Shown: positions 36,001-48,540, counted from the first letter of the stretch. The stretch: DNA of 64,000 nt from Chrysaora quinquecirrha (GCA_014526335.1 JACTAT010000060.1:8411686-8475685); one strand, 5' to 3'. The notes: a model not told the origin generated them from the sequence alone. Numbers and translations: made by a program.

Positions 36001-39000
36001 AGTAAAGTAAAGTAAAGTAAAGTAAAGTAAAGTAAAAGTAAAGTAAAGTAAAGTAAAGTAAAGTAAAGTAAAGTAAAGTAAAGTAAAGTAAAGTAAAGTA
36101 AAGTAAAGTAAAGTAAAGTAAAGTAAAGTAAAGTAAAGTAAAGTAAAGTAAAGTAAAGTAAAGTAAAGTAAAGTAAAGTAAAGTAAAGTAAAGTAAAGTA
36201 AAGTAAAGTAAAGTAAAAGTAAAGTAAAGTAAGTAACGTAAAGTAAAGTAAAGTAAAGCAAACTAAAGTAAAGTAAAGTAAAGTAAAAGTAAAGTAAAGT
36301 AAAGTAAGTAACGTAAAGTAAAGTAAAGTAAAGGAAAAAGTAAGTAGTAAAAGTAACGTAAAGTAACGTAAAGTAAAGTAAAGAAAAGTAAAGTAAAGTA
36401 AAGTAAAGTAAAGTAAAGTAAAGTAAAAGTAAAGTAAAGTAAAGTAAAGTAAAGTAAAGTAAAGTAAAGTAAAGTAACGTAAAGTAACGTAAAGTAAAGC
36501 AAACTAACGTAAAGGAAAGCAAATAAAGTAAAGCAAAGTAACGTAAAGTAACGTAAAGTAACGTAAAGTAAAGTAAAGAAAAGTAAAGTAAAGTAAAGTA
36601 AAGTAAAGTAAAAAGTAAAGTAAAGTAAAATAAAGTAAAGTAAAGTAAAGTAAAGTAAAGTAACGTAAAGTAACGTAAAGTAACGTAAAGTAACGTAAAG
36701 TAAAGCAAACTAACGTAAAGGAAAGCAAATAAAGTAAAGTAAAGTAACGTAAAGTAACGTAAAGTAACGTAAAGTAAAGTAAAGTAAAGTAAAGTAAAGT
36801 AAAGTAAAGTAAAGTAAAGTAAAGTAAAGTAAAGTAAAATAAAGTAAAGTAAAGTAAAGTAAAGTAAAGTAAAGTAAAGTAACGTAAAGTAACGTAAAGG
36901 AAAGCAAATAAAGTAAAGTAAAGTAACGTAAAGTAACGTAAAGTAACGTAAAGTAACGTAAAGTAAAGCAAACTAACGTAAAGGAAAGCAAATAAAGTAA
37001 AGCAAAGTAACGTAAAGTAACGTAAAGTAACGTAAAGTAAAGTAAAGAAAAGTAAAGTAAAGTAAAGTAAAGTAAAGTAAAGTAAAGTAAAGTAAAAGTA
37101 AAGTAAAGTAAAGTAAAGTAAAGTAAAGTAAAGAAAAGTAAAGTAAAGTAAAATAAAGTAAAGTAAAGTAAAGAAAAGTACTTTAAGTAAGTAAAGAAAC
37201 GTGAAGTTAAGTAAAATAAATTAAGGTAAAAGTCAAGTCAAGTCAAGCTAAAAAGTCAAACCAGCTACTCACCAGGGAAAATAAGATCTTCTGGCCACAT
37301 CAATAATTTGTTAACTATGCAGATAATGTTTTCTTTTGTGTTTTCATCCAATGAAGCATCTAATTTAGAATTATCCAAAATACCTGTAAATCAACAGATA
37401 CAGTTAAAAATAGAATTGCAAATTTAAGAACCAAGATGTAATGTTTTCGAGAAAGACAATGGGCAAGTCCCAAAATGCGCTTCTAAAGCCCACCCTATCA
37501 GCTTGCTCTGAAAATAAAGTCAATAGTTAACAGCAATTGGACGATTGTAACTATTTAACAGCAACTGGACGATTGATAACTAAACCAAAGAGCAAACCTT
37601 TCAGCTGGTTAATTTCTGAATCTTGTAACCTTACGTCCTGTAAAAAAGCAAACAGGTTGAACAAATGCTCTTGCTGTCATTCTTCACTGTGCTCACATAC
37701 AGCGGAGCCTACGTTAACTAACATACTCTAAGCAACAGACACAAGTGTCGTCTTTTCTTCGTGAAAATAGCCTCCATACAGCGGTCATTTCTCTAGAAAG
37801 GGCAATGCTATTGGCCCGAGATGTGTCTGTTGAACGGAGGCTCCATTATGGTAGCTGCTTATTGTGACGCAATTTACAGTATGTATACATACAAACGAGG
37901 AGTGAGTGGCCAAGCTTCTCAGTCAGTTTTCGTTGGACAGCTAAAGTTAAGCTTCGTCGTGTGAGGTCAGCATCTGAATGGGTGACTTTCAAGATGGATG
38001 ACTAAACAACTCACTCTGTTGTCCTTCGGAAGGGACGTAAAACTAGGGGTCCCATGCCTGGATGCGGCATGCATAGTAGACCAAATTTATTAGCATAAGC
38101 ATAAATTAGCAGAAAAGCTAGAAACAACGGCCTACTCAAAATAAAATAACAACAACAACAACAGTATTATCTGTGGTTATTGACTATTCAGTCTGAGAAA
38201 GATGTTATTAAGCACTTACTTCATTGACTTTAGTATTAAGTTCTGTTAATTTTCCAAGCAAAGCAGTCGTTTTACCACTGTCAAATGACAGATATCCTGT
38301 CTGGGAAAATAGAAAAATATGAATGAGTATGACTAGGTGGGTTAGAAACAGTGACTGTACAAACATATTGGCATAAGACCTACGATATTTCACGATAAAA
38401 TATTACACTGTGAAAGAATATTATATTACATTGTAGAAGTTAAGACGATTATATGCGTTTGACGTACCTTTGGGAAATATCTAGTAGCTTCAGTAGGAGC
38501 TGCCTGTGGAAGAAAAGTGAATCACCTTCAACTAGTAACGGAAAATAGTAATTAAGACAGCTGGAAACAAAGTACAAAGTAGGTCAACTGCAGTTGGAGT
38601 CGAACCGAATTAACCTCTATTGTTTTCAAGTTCACTATTATTTCGCAAAACAATGCAACATTTGGTGCAACTTTTGTTGCATGGGGTTGCACGGCTAAAT
38701 TTGAGTTTCTAACCAAACGGCGGAACACTTCTGTATACTGTCCCTAATGCGACAGTCTTTACTGACGTCAAACTTGATACAACATTACGTAACTAATATT
38801 GCACGATCCAACATGGGTTGCCACTGATGTTAAATTAGACATGCAATAGATGCAACAACCTTCAAGCAATCAAAACATCACAATTGTATCAAATTTTTCA
38901 TAGGTATCTGATATATATTTCTACTGCCAAGTGACAAGCAAAGGGGTAATGTGCAAACCATTTTGTAATTCCTTGGTGTACGTGCCGAAGGCTTAGCTAT

Positions 39001-42000
39001 TTTGACTTAGAGTCATTTTGACAAGAAAAGTATGGTAGCATATAGTAGCAGACGAAAACTAAGGTTAAAAATAGGCCTAACCTTTTCCTCATTGGCTGGT
39101 TTGTATCTTGTGCCACCTAAAAAGATTCAAAGAAAATTTGCGTATAAATCGAAAATGAGGGAGAAAAATGTAATAGCTACACATTGGAATTGCCAAATGA
39201 CTATAAGACTTTAAGCTGACCTGTAAATGGATCTTGAAAAGTAGAAATTTGTGAATTGGTTGAGTTTGTCCTTTCGGCTGGGTTGTATCTATTTGCTCCT
39301 TAAAAACGAATAAACAAAATTTTCTAAGATTATTTTACAAACTAGTTGTTTCAAAGATATAAAGTTTCACGCTAAAGGAAAGTAATTGAAATGTTACCGG
39401 TAAAAGGATCCTGAAATGCTGACAACTGGGGGTCTGTGGAGGACGCAGTTGAACCAGGGATGTAACGTGCGCCACCTTAAAACGAAAACAGAAGAAACAA
39501 AATCTCAGACCTTGATAAAAATCCATTACGTTCTTTTGGGACATTTTTCTCGAGACTACCCGATAGATCGGAGGCCAGTTATTTCAAACTTTCGGGAAGA
39601 TCGGGGATTTTTCAGTCTCTAAACTCTCCGTATTCAAGAGCTGGAAGATTTTGCAGCCTTCAAAGAGACTCTCGCTTTCAATCGGACAAAACAATTTCTC
39701 TAGAGTATTTCTTTTTCAAGAAAGTATGTTTTTAGGTCGGGAATCAAAATCCTGTGGATTCTACCATTTCAGAATTCAAAAGAACGCAACCTACATGTAT
39801 TCGCTTTTATGTCTTATTTAGTTTTTTTCTATAACGTTTTCATTCTTAGCAAATCGCTTTAACTGTATATAATGGAACGTATCTTGCATGAACATTATAG
39901 TAGTTGTAGGCTACAAACATAACTTTGATTTTTCTAATCTCTTAACAGACTTGCTGTTGCACCTATCCCATAATTTCTTATTCAAAGCAAAAAATACTTT
40001 AGATATGAATTACTTGTGTAAACACCAGTATTATATCAGGTTAGAGCAAAATGTAAGTAACAAGGACATTGGGTGTTAAGAGTTAAAACGAAAGACCCTC
40101 ACCAGTAAATGGATCCGAGACATTGTTTTGTGTTCGACCAATAGTAACGCCCTCTGTATTCTTGATTATAAAGTTTGCAACTTGATCTAAGAACATTGGA
40201 CTTATGTCGTTTGTTTCTAAGAACTTATGAGCTGCAACCCACGGATCGTCTGCATGAGAAAAAATCAAACAATGAGTTCTGCTGAAAAAATTGAAATGTC
40301 TACATCCTTGAGGCCTGGCTAAACTAGGAGATATGTCGCGCGCGACTTTGATGTCCCCTCGGTGTATGTATCCCACCGCCGAAACTTTGTAGCGCGCGAT
40401 AAAACTTGTAGCAAGAGACACGACAGATGTTTCTGGGAGATAACGGAAACATTTCTTGCACCGCGACATGCAAATGACTCAGGGGACCTATTGCTCATTT
40501 GTCACTCGCTTGCTTAGCCAACCTGGGAGACACGCCGAATACAGTGTCGCGTGCGACAAGTCTCCTAGTTTAGCCATAGCTTTAGGATAGTAACCCAATT
40601 TATTGGTAATAACAAAGATTGTTAAGATAAAAAAATAACAAAGCATAAAGTCTCAAATGCTTTTGCATCAGTAAATATTTTGGAACAAATAGTAGACAAA
40701 AATAATACGATAGAAAGAATATATTCATCATAAGTGGGCTACCACAATTGTTATAATTGCCTTGACTGGGATTCGAACCAGTGACCTTCTGGACAACAAG
40801 CCAGTTGACTACTCCACTGCACTAAACAGTGCAATGAAGTAGCCAGCCTAACTCGAGGTCCTTCCAGCCACAGGTCTCCTCCGCAGCCAAGGTGTTTCTT
40901 TGTGTTTCGGCTTAAAGCCTTCATCAGAGCATAGAACACATAGAGAATATATATTCTGTTTACAATAGAAAGAAGGTATAGTTGTATCAAAACAGCATTA
41001 CTAAGTTACTTAGCTCTGTACTCTATTCAAAAAACTAAGATAGGCAAGTTTTATCAACGGATTACCTGTTATGTTATATGGCATTTTCAATGTTGGTTTT
41101 CCTTCTTCGATGTCAACGTCAAAAACATAGTCGTATTCCTGTTAAAAAAGATGTAATAAGCAAAATTTATATATATAAAGATTTTAGTGTATGTATAAGG
41201 TAGTGGTACATCAGGTACTAGGAGGTAATATGGCGGCCTGTGAGTACCACGCGGTCTAGAAGAGTTTATTTAACTAATTATGGTTTATTCATGAATACTA
41301 CAAAGATTAATGTTTAACATTATTGCCAAAACTTTTATGCTATGCCAATCCTTGACCGCATCAGTTTGGTACCTTTCCCTTGCTTATGAATAAACAAATT
41401 GGGAGTTGTAGCATTACATCGTATACCTTTCCATTGTAAACTTGTTTGTTTGACGTTCTCGAACTTCCTTCACTGCCAGCCGCGCCTACAACCTCACCAA
41501 CCTAGAATAAAACATAAAATACAATATATTTTAATCAAACGAAAATCGGAATAGACGCTTCCGCAAAAGATGGCCGCCGTTTTTGCCTACTGTTTTCATT
41601 AAGGATTTCCGAAAGGAATTCTGGGAATAATTTCCTTAGTTACGTATTTTACATAGCTGGAGACGTTGAATTTGTAGCTAAGGAAATTATTCCCAGAATG
41701 CCCTTCGTAAAACCTTATGAAAAACAAGGGGTTGACAGAAACGGCGGCCATCTTTTGCGGAAACCTCTATTGCTGTGGCGTCGTGTTAACCAGCTACCTC
41801 GTGGCGTCTGGAGTTTAGTAAGGACGGTTTCCAGCCCTAGCCATCGTAGCGTCACAGCTAGATTCAAAGCATCGTTAGTTTATCTAGTACTTCTAAGATC
41901 CTGGCGTCTGGCACTAAGTACACAATTTTTCCTTCAACTTCATCTTGAGCAGCAAAATTTGCATTCTGTTTTGCATTATGACATAGCATTCTTAAGAAAA

Positions 42001-45000
42001 TCATAAGATATAGATATATACTAAAGGTAAAGGCAAAGGATCAAACATCGTTTGTCAGACATTTTTAGTCTCCTTCTCAAACAAGTTATTTGAACATTGG
42101 GCTACATAGGAAATGTTGCCTGCAAAACATCTTTATCTGTTGCTTATCTAACATTTCGATATTACTCTCTCTTGTATTCCTGAAAGCCGGTTCAGATGTT
42201 TATGAAGCAAATGTTTGACAAACAATGTTGTGTTGGCTGAATGTTTTTGTATGACGACGATACACACCTTCTGCCATCTTTGTTGTGTAACATCCCACTA
42301 AAGAAAGAGAAATGTATGGTTAATTTTTATTCTTCAGCTCTTACTACTTCTGTGCGGGTAGATAGAATGCAAAGGCTTTGATTTTCGACTATTGTGCTTG
42401 ACAATAAACACAGCATCTGAATCTATCGTAGTGAATATACCATGGCCTACAGCCTCTATTTCAAAGGCTACAGCCTCTACTCTTGCTCCTAGTAACGGTG
42501 GCGCATTTCAGGTCAGTGCAGGGTAGTTTTTGATATTAGATACGTACACGTTTTCAATAGAGGGTTGTATATAGGGGGGAAATTGAGAGATGCAAAAGCC
42601 ACTTCTGAGAATACAGAGATTTTTCATAAAATTTCAACTTGAGAAAAATGTTTTCTTGCCTGGTGAGCTTCGACGACTGTGCCTCGTTTGATTAACTTCG
42701 TTTGTCCATCTTTATTACCTGTTGGCACAAGCATACGTATAGACTCATGACACGAGTCTCTAGTTTACAACAACATCGAGCGAAGTAGTGAGACTTATGT
42801 AGTGAGTCTAGCATGCGTATATAATCCAGTTCAAAAACATAGCATTTCACACAACAGAGCGACCTAGAAGCCGAGAGAACCTCAATCTCTCCTTCAACGT
42901 ATAATAATTCGTAGGTAGAAAAAGTTTGATAAAGACAGGTCAAGAAAGAATTCTACCGAAACAGTACGTAAATACCTGGCCTTAATAATGCCTCTGGTCC
43001 AGGAAGCTCTTCTTTTTTTATTTCACCAAGATCTAAACTGTGATAAAAATAAAGTAAAAAATATGAAAAGTAAAACCAAAGTGAAAAGTAACAATACTAA
43101 ATACAAATATCTTATTTTGAATTTGTCTTACTTTGCTGCTGCAGGAATGGCTTGGTTGGCAACTTCTTCTTCAAATGCCTAGGCAATTAAATTCATAGCT
43201 TTAATCACAGCTCAGAAAAGTCTTTAACCTTCCCGCAGACAAATATATACCTAGGTAAAAGACTTCCTCGCTAAACTATGAAAAATGGGCGTTTCTTAGG
43301 TATAGCATGAGATTCTCTATTTTTCTAATTGAACTTCCTCCGGTCAGTGATCGTGTGACAGTAACTTTTTCCTGATTGCGCTAAAATTATTATGAAGAGA
43401 ACGTGGATCTAAAACTAATCATGTTACTGTTGAATATAGATTTTTGTACTTGAATGCAGATTGTTGTTACCTTTAAGATATCAGGCGGGGCATATCTCTC
43501 TTCTGCGGCAGTAAATATGCGTGCAAGACCATCACTACAAAATAGAATTACTAAGGTACAAATATAGGTGCCCTCTCGTGTGCACGGAAGGCCTATCCTT
43601 CTCAGTTGAGAACGGATCGAAATGGATCCGTTTTCATGTGCAAGGGTCTGATTGACACCACTAAAATAGATGTTTACGACAAGTGAGCAATAATAAATGG
43701 ATGGTGAGTGTTACTAAAATCATTTCTTATGAAATACCTTGATCCAACAATGATATCTCCGTTTGAAAGACAGTTAACAGCCCATACTGACTGACATGGC
43801 ATCACAATCGATTGAACACAAGTATTATCTGTTGACGAAAAGAACTCCTGTTATCATAGACTAAGGCTTTGGCCAAACTATCAAAAATTGTTTGTCAAAC
43901 ATTTAAAATCTGCTTATCAAGTAATTTGTTTGAACGTATTGCCACGTAACAAAACATTGCTTGATAATGTTGAGCAATATTTCTAAAATGATTTATCCTT
44001 TTTGCCGAATGGTAATAATATTTGATCGTTTAACCAATGAAGAGTGCCAGAAGCACAGAGTTAGGACAAATAAAACTAGGACTAGGGGTGGGCATCATTC
44101 AATTAACCTAGGGCCCTGGCCAAACATTGTTTATCAAACATCAGAAAGTTGTAGTCGAAGGGAAATGTTTGGCCGTATCACCACGTCACAAAAATATTGC
44201 TTGGTCAGCATACGTTTGCTTGCGCCAACCCAGAAACTAATTTCGATGTTTTTCAAAGGGATTTCTACGCAATTCAATCGCCAAACATTGTGTGCAATGT
44301 TGCCAAATGGTTAAACATTTCTTGTAAAACAAATCTCAAATGTTTGACCAACAATCGATCGTTTGGTCAGGGCGCTTAGCATGGTGGTAAGTAAGATGAA
44401 CATATTTGAAGTCATAAGTCATGGACAATCATCTATCATTAGCCAGCGCCAACAGATAAAAAGTCAATAAAGTAAAAGATTTCAATGGATAAATCATACA
44501 AAAAACTTACCTCTCCAGATCTTCAGAGTCCTGTCTTCGCCACAAGTAGCAAACGAGCCATCATTAAATGGTAGTACTGTAATGCTAAATGAAAATTGGA
44601 GCAAAAAATAAATTTAAATAGTTGTAGATATTCAGCTAGAATAAATATAAGTATCCCTTATCAAAAGCAGGTTTATATAGATGTTATTGAAGAAGGCGCA
44701 ACATAGCCGAACTACAAAAAGCCAACGGGAGGATAGCCTTGGACTGCAAAACTTGGAGAGTTAGTCGACGATTTCATTGGGCTCTACAGCTCTTTGTGGT
44801 CGTGCTGTGTCGTTGCTTTTCTCGTCATGCAGTCTTAGTTCGAAACCAAACATTAGGATATTCTACCCGTTGAAAAATCATTCTAAACATGCATGACAAT
44901 GCTGAAAGCCTAACATGTCCCAGTATCTGAGGAATAAACCCAAATGGAATGAAAGCATTGGGCTGTATGATAGAGTTACTCGACAATTCTCACTGGCTGT

Positions 45001-48000
45001 CTGATTATGCAGAATCCCAATGGTATGCCACTCGTGGAAAAGTTAATATAGGTTAAAAAGGGCGGTGAGACAGCCTGGTTCGTGGAACACCCATTTCCTG
45101 GTGTTCACTGTGAAGAAATTTGGTAGACACAACATATTTCTTAATATTGATTAGTTGCTGTTTCGAGAAAATAGAAGGAAATACAGAGCGAAATGTTTAC
45201 CTGTAAATATAATTTGTGTGTCCTGAATATATCTGTAGACACTCTCCCATTGTGCTCCATCGACGAACAGTGCTAAAGAACAAGAAGAGAACTGGCCAAT
45301 AGGCAGGAAATGCGGAGGAAAGTGTGTCGATAGGAGGACTTCAAACGGCAGCAGAGAAGAGCCTTAAGCGTCTACGAAGAGGAAATCTCAAAAACCTAAA
45401 ATATAATGTGAAAAGCAAAGAAACCCTTAACAAAGTAATGTTCTCCAAGCAAAATCTATAACCGGCATAGTAATTAATCACAGAGCAACACAATAAGGTA
45501 AAACTTTAGCGAAAATGTAAAACTTAATTCTTTATGCGGATACCTTCGTTAATTGAGAAAGCTAATAGTAATACAGGTTTTGTGAGGAACTCTGGTACAA
45601 GGACAAACTTTTTAACAGAAAGGAAACAAAATGACCTTGTAATAAGTTTCAATCACTCACCAGTCATTAGCACATGATAAAAATTCGAATGAAGATAAAA
45701 CAGCAAGACCTCTCACGCAGTCTGTATGACCTGTTATTGTTCGTTCACATTTCCCAGCTTTCCAAATTTTTATTGTTTTATCTGCAGACCCTGCAGTAAA
45801 CAAATATAGGATTTCAGAATTGCGATAAACAGCGGAAGCATTTTCGGAAAGTTTTGTACTACTCAAAAACTATTCAAATATAAGATTGTCAGATTGTCAA
45901 ACACGATATATCAAATCTTTCAATCATTGGGCTCCCAATAATTCGGATTATATGGAAAAATACAGGCCTAGTTAACGCTATTTTAAGAAAGTATTATTAA
46001 AGATTCAAGGGGAATGCAGAAACAGTTCAAGTTGATAAAAGTTCGAGTTATCAGGATTTCATTTATCGGATTTATACCATACAGCGCAAAGATTTGGTAG
46101 ATTCTTAACACATTTCTAATAACATTAAAAGTTTGCTCTTGAAAATAGCTACTTTGTTTGGTTGTTTGATACTTCTATGGCTTCTATGATTCTCAGCAGT
46201 TCTGAGGTTTTGTATTATAGGAACAATTTTGACAATTACATAAAATACAATAGACCTTTTAAAGATGCCTGTGTCAGTACAACATTTTTCTGAAAAATGG
46301 TAGACAGTTCCAGTAAGGGAATCCTCTCCTAAAAATTAGCTGTACTATCTCTCCTAAAACAACCACAGTTCCAGTTGTTGCTCATGGACAGGATTCTCTT
46401 TGGAAATATCTACCATTTTCCAGAAAAATGTTGTCCAACCCAGGCCTCTTTGAAATGGTCTATTGAATAACAACATATCACATATATTTAAGGTGTATAC
46501 CTGTGATCATAATGCCATGCTCAGGCATCATTTGAACAGCCCAGATGGAAGCAGTATGACCTTGCAATTCCATTACACATTGACCATTCACCCAAACACG
46601 AGCTGATCTATAAGAATACACAAAATTGAATGATTATTTACTGTTGTTCAGCCCAAAAGAATAAATCAGCTGCTTGTATACAAATAAAAATTTTTGATTC
46701 CATACTTATCCCAGGACCCAGAAAGCAATGTTCCAAATTTCCCACTCATCAGGCAACTAACAGCACCACTATGGCCCTCCAATCTGAAAACTGGTTCTGG
46801 AAAAAAAGGTTCATTTCATTTTAAAATGACAGCAAGGGCTGGAAACATAAAACGTTTTCTATTATACTTCCTTATCGTTTTCTATTATACTCCCTGATAA
46901 AACTTCATGAAACTCTTCACTTACCCACTGATTCCAGACAGAAGACCAATATTAAGTTGTCATGTCCTCCAGTTGCAACTAGCCCTATGATTGAAGCAAA
47001 ATATTTAAATTATGCGTGCTCTTTTCCTAACCCTTGCTATTTGTTGCAGCCTTGAAAATAGCAGGGATGTTAAAGATTTTATCTTTCTATATTGCCTGTA
47101 CAACTGGCATAAAAATGAGAAGAACATCAGGTCACATGATCTTTCTGTTGCTTCTTTGTCACAATGCAACTTAAAGGAAAACAAGGGAGATACAATCAAG
47201 CATTTTAGAAATTGTTTTGAGTTGTGATCTTTAACTTGTTATAACAGATTCAGTGGTGCATTGTTCATTAGTGAAAGACAATGATCTTGACTGACCAGTC
47301 AGGATCTGCCCAGTCCTCTAAGGCCCATACAATTTATATCCGTTCAGTCCCTTTAAAATTGAGTTTGCTCAAACCTCCCCAATTTTTAGACCTACTGTCA
47401 TGCTAATTAATCCATTTTGCCCAATCTACTGGCAACTATGCCTCAGCAAAAACCTGCATGTTTTCCAACTTGGTGTTTGAGATTGAGACATCACTGACAA
47501 CTTGCACATGCCAACTTTCCAGTCAAACTTGTGCAACCATGGAAAAAGCCGGTCATTCAGGAAGATTATACAAGCCTTTTTCGAAAATATTCCTTGGTCT
47601 CTTAATTTGCTTTACCCCTGCTAAAGACTTTCAATACCAGACTTTCAATTCCCAGCTTACAGTAGCATTACAGACAGGGTAGTTGATCTACTACTGAGGT
47701 CCTAGCCACTGGCGCTAAATACACCATTTTACCTTCATCTTTCACCCGCCACCAATAATACCCCTGTTTTCAAACTCATAATTAGAAGATCATCATGACT
47801 TTGCAAATATGAATGATGAAAGAAATGATTGATGAAAGCCTTTATTCTGGGCTTAACCTGATTCTGCTTACCATGTGGATATTTTTCAGATGGTGGAATC
47901 GTAGTAACAGCTGAAATGTATCTTGTGTGACCACTGAAAATATGCCCCTCTGAAAATTGCCCCACTTCATCTGGAACCCACAATCGACAAGTTTGATCTC

Positions 48001-48100
48001 TCGACGCTGTTAACACGGCTCCTTCAGGAAAAATTGCTGGGCAGACAGCTCTTACATCAGATTCATGCCCTCGAATAACAGCTCTTAATTTGTAAGGCAT
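33076..48100 (-). CDS. PLAA: Phospholipase A2-activating protein (UFD3/DOA1 homologue), complete, 30 exons
   Basis: PLAA is a ubiquitin-binding p97/VCP cofactor. I could place 30 exons: 48100-47872, 46984-46925, 46796-46706, 46607-46501, 45790-45661, 45272-45201, 44584-44511, 43828-43738, 43534-43471, 43178-43132, 43037-42976, 42718-42660, 42297-42268, 41501-41427, 41138-41066, 40249-40103, 39475-39398, 39298-39221, 39115-39081, 38503-38468, 38300-38220, 37637-37598, 37383-37273, 35025-34920, 34836-34734, 34608-34532, 34400-34331, 34139-34077, 33915-33823 and 33120-33076. The sum is 2427 nt, 808 aa, close to the human length. Exons 1-9 form the WD40 propeller ([25 protein letters not shown]). 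Exons 11-16 form the PFU domain ([25 protein letters not shown]). Exons 21-30 are the helical PUL domain. Exons 17 and 18 are a tandem 78-nt duplication ending DPFTG. Exon 12 uses a GC donor. Confidence 0.96.
34176..34330 (+). mobile_element. tRNA-derived SINE-like unit in a PLAA intron
   Basis: The plus strand has a B-box-like GGGTTCAAGCCC in CAGGGTTCAAGCCCAG and a tail, GATCCTAGTGAC, then CACCATTTTACATTAC. The tail is shared with units at about 47690-47745 and 41880-41940. The unit ends directly against the donor site of the PLAA exon ending at 34331. The left limit is approximate. Confidence 0.55.
35078..37245. repeat. 2.1-kb AAAGT pentanucleotide array in a PLAA intron
   Basis: The plus strand is almost entirely AAAGT units, with AAAAGT and AAAAAGT variants and interspersed AACGT. 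The 36540-37030 part has a longer period that includes AAAGCAAATAAAGT blocks. It fills the intron between the PLAA exons 37383-37273 and 35025-34920. The minus-strand Tyr/Phe/Leu/Thr frames here are artefacts of the repeat. Confidence 0.97.
37880..38160 (+). mobile_element. SINE-like unit with a conserved core and ACA-rich tail
   Basis: The phrase AGCATCTGAATGGGTGAC followed by TTGTCCTTCGGAAGGGACG resembles the conserved cores of metazoan SINEs. The unit ends in AATAACAACAACAACAACAG. It lies in a PLAA intron. I infer the class from these phrases alone, and the boundaries are approximate. Confidence 0.4.
40311..40580 (+). mobile_element. MITE with CTAGGAGAYATGTCGCGCG termini (copy 2)
   Basis: This element of about 270 bp has the same termini and the same interior landmarks (GTAGCGCGCGA, GGGAGACACGCCGAATACA) as the copy at 21656. 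It lies in intron 15 of PLAA, starting about 60 bp before the exon that begins at 40249 on the minus strand. Confidence 0.85.
40757..40960 (-). mobile_element. tRNA-derived SINE-like unit with hammerhead-like core
   Basis: On the minus strand, CACTGGTTCGAATCCCAGT at about 40765-40785 is a perfect tRNA B-box arm. It is preceded by an anticodon-arm-like CTGGCTTGTTGTCCAG and a degenerate A box. Further 5' (plus coordinates 40904-40927) lies CTGATGA, a short helix GGCTTTAAGCC, and GAAAC, the two invariant strands of a hammerhead ribozyme core. The unit lies in PLAA intron 15. A functional tRNA is unlikely because no acceptor stem is seen. Confidence 0.55.
41558..41764. mobile_element. Near-palindromic hairpin MITE with TTCCGCAAAAGATGGCCGCC termini
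   Basis: The left arm TTCCGCAAAAGATGGCCGCC and the right arm GGCGGCCATCTTTTGCGGAA are exact inverted copies. The arms stay paired inward through TCTGGGAATAATTTCCTTAG and its complement. The element is about 207 bp with roughly 90-bp arms. It lies in a PLAA intron, 55 bp before the exon that starts at 41501. Confidence 0.85.
43861..44378. mobile_element. AAACATTTG-family inverted-repeat element(s) in a PLAA intron
   Basis: Motifs GGCCAAAC, TTTGTCAAACATTT and CACGTAACAAAACATTGCTT recur. The second part opens GGGCCCTGGCCAAACATTG at about 44111 and closes GATCGTTTGGTCAGGGCGC. Two elements appear to be joined. The same family occurs at 48832-50810 and 63372-64000. Confidence 0.75.
47660..47745 (+). 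mobile_element. SINE tail related to the unit at 34176
   Basis: The stretch with CTACTACTGAGGTCCTAG and CACCATTTTACCTTC matches the 3' part of the SINE-like unit at 34176-34330. It lies in the first PLAA intron. Only the tail is recognisable. Confidence 0.45.
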
Positions 48101-48310
48101 CGCAGTTTGATGGCAAATTGTGCAGGAATGCTGAAGGGTCACGACTATGCGTTGGGTGCTTGCATTTGTTGAAAAAATTAGGCCAGTCAGACGCCCTTAT
48201 GCACCAGCCTCCTTTTGAGTTATTGATTAATTGATTTGTGATTTTGATTGTTGTGCTGATTGTTTTGTTTGATCACGCGGGCTTGAATGTGATAAGTGGT
48301 TGGGCGCTAC

Positions 48311-48540
48311 AACTAACCAACTAACTAACTAACTAATTAATTAACTGACTGACTAACTAAATAACTAATTAACTAATTAATTAACTGACTAACTAACTAA
48401 CTAACTAACTAATTTACTAACTAACTTACTAATTACCTTACTAACTGGCAAACTAACTTACTTACCAACTAACTAACCAACTAACTAACTAGCTAACTAA
48501 CTAATTAACTAACTAACTAACTAACTAACTAATTAACTAA
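48311..48540. repeat. AACT tetranucleotide array
   Basis: About 230 bp of AACT units with AATT and GACT variants lie just upstream of the PLAA start codon, roughly 210 bp from it. It is non-coding. Confidence 0.9.

Noticed and set aside
35074..36991. Long minus-strand frames rich in Leu, Tyr, Phe and Thr (up to 544 codons)
   Set aside because: They are the translation of the AAAGT array, with no start context, domain or codon bias. The region is a PLAA intron.
40757..40840. Functional tRNA gene on the minus strand
   Set aside because: The B-box arm is perfect, but the A box is degenerate and no acceptor stem pairs. It fits a SINE head better.
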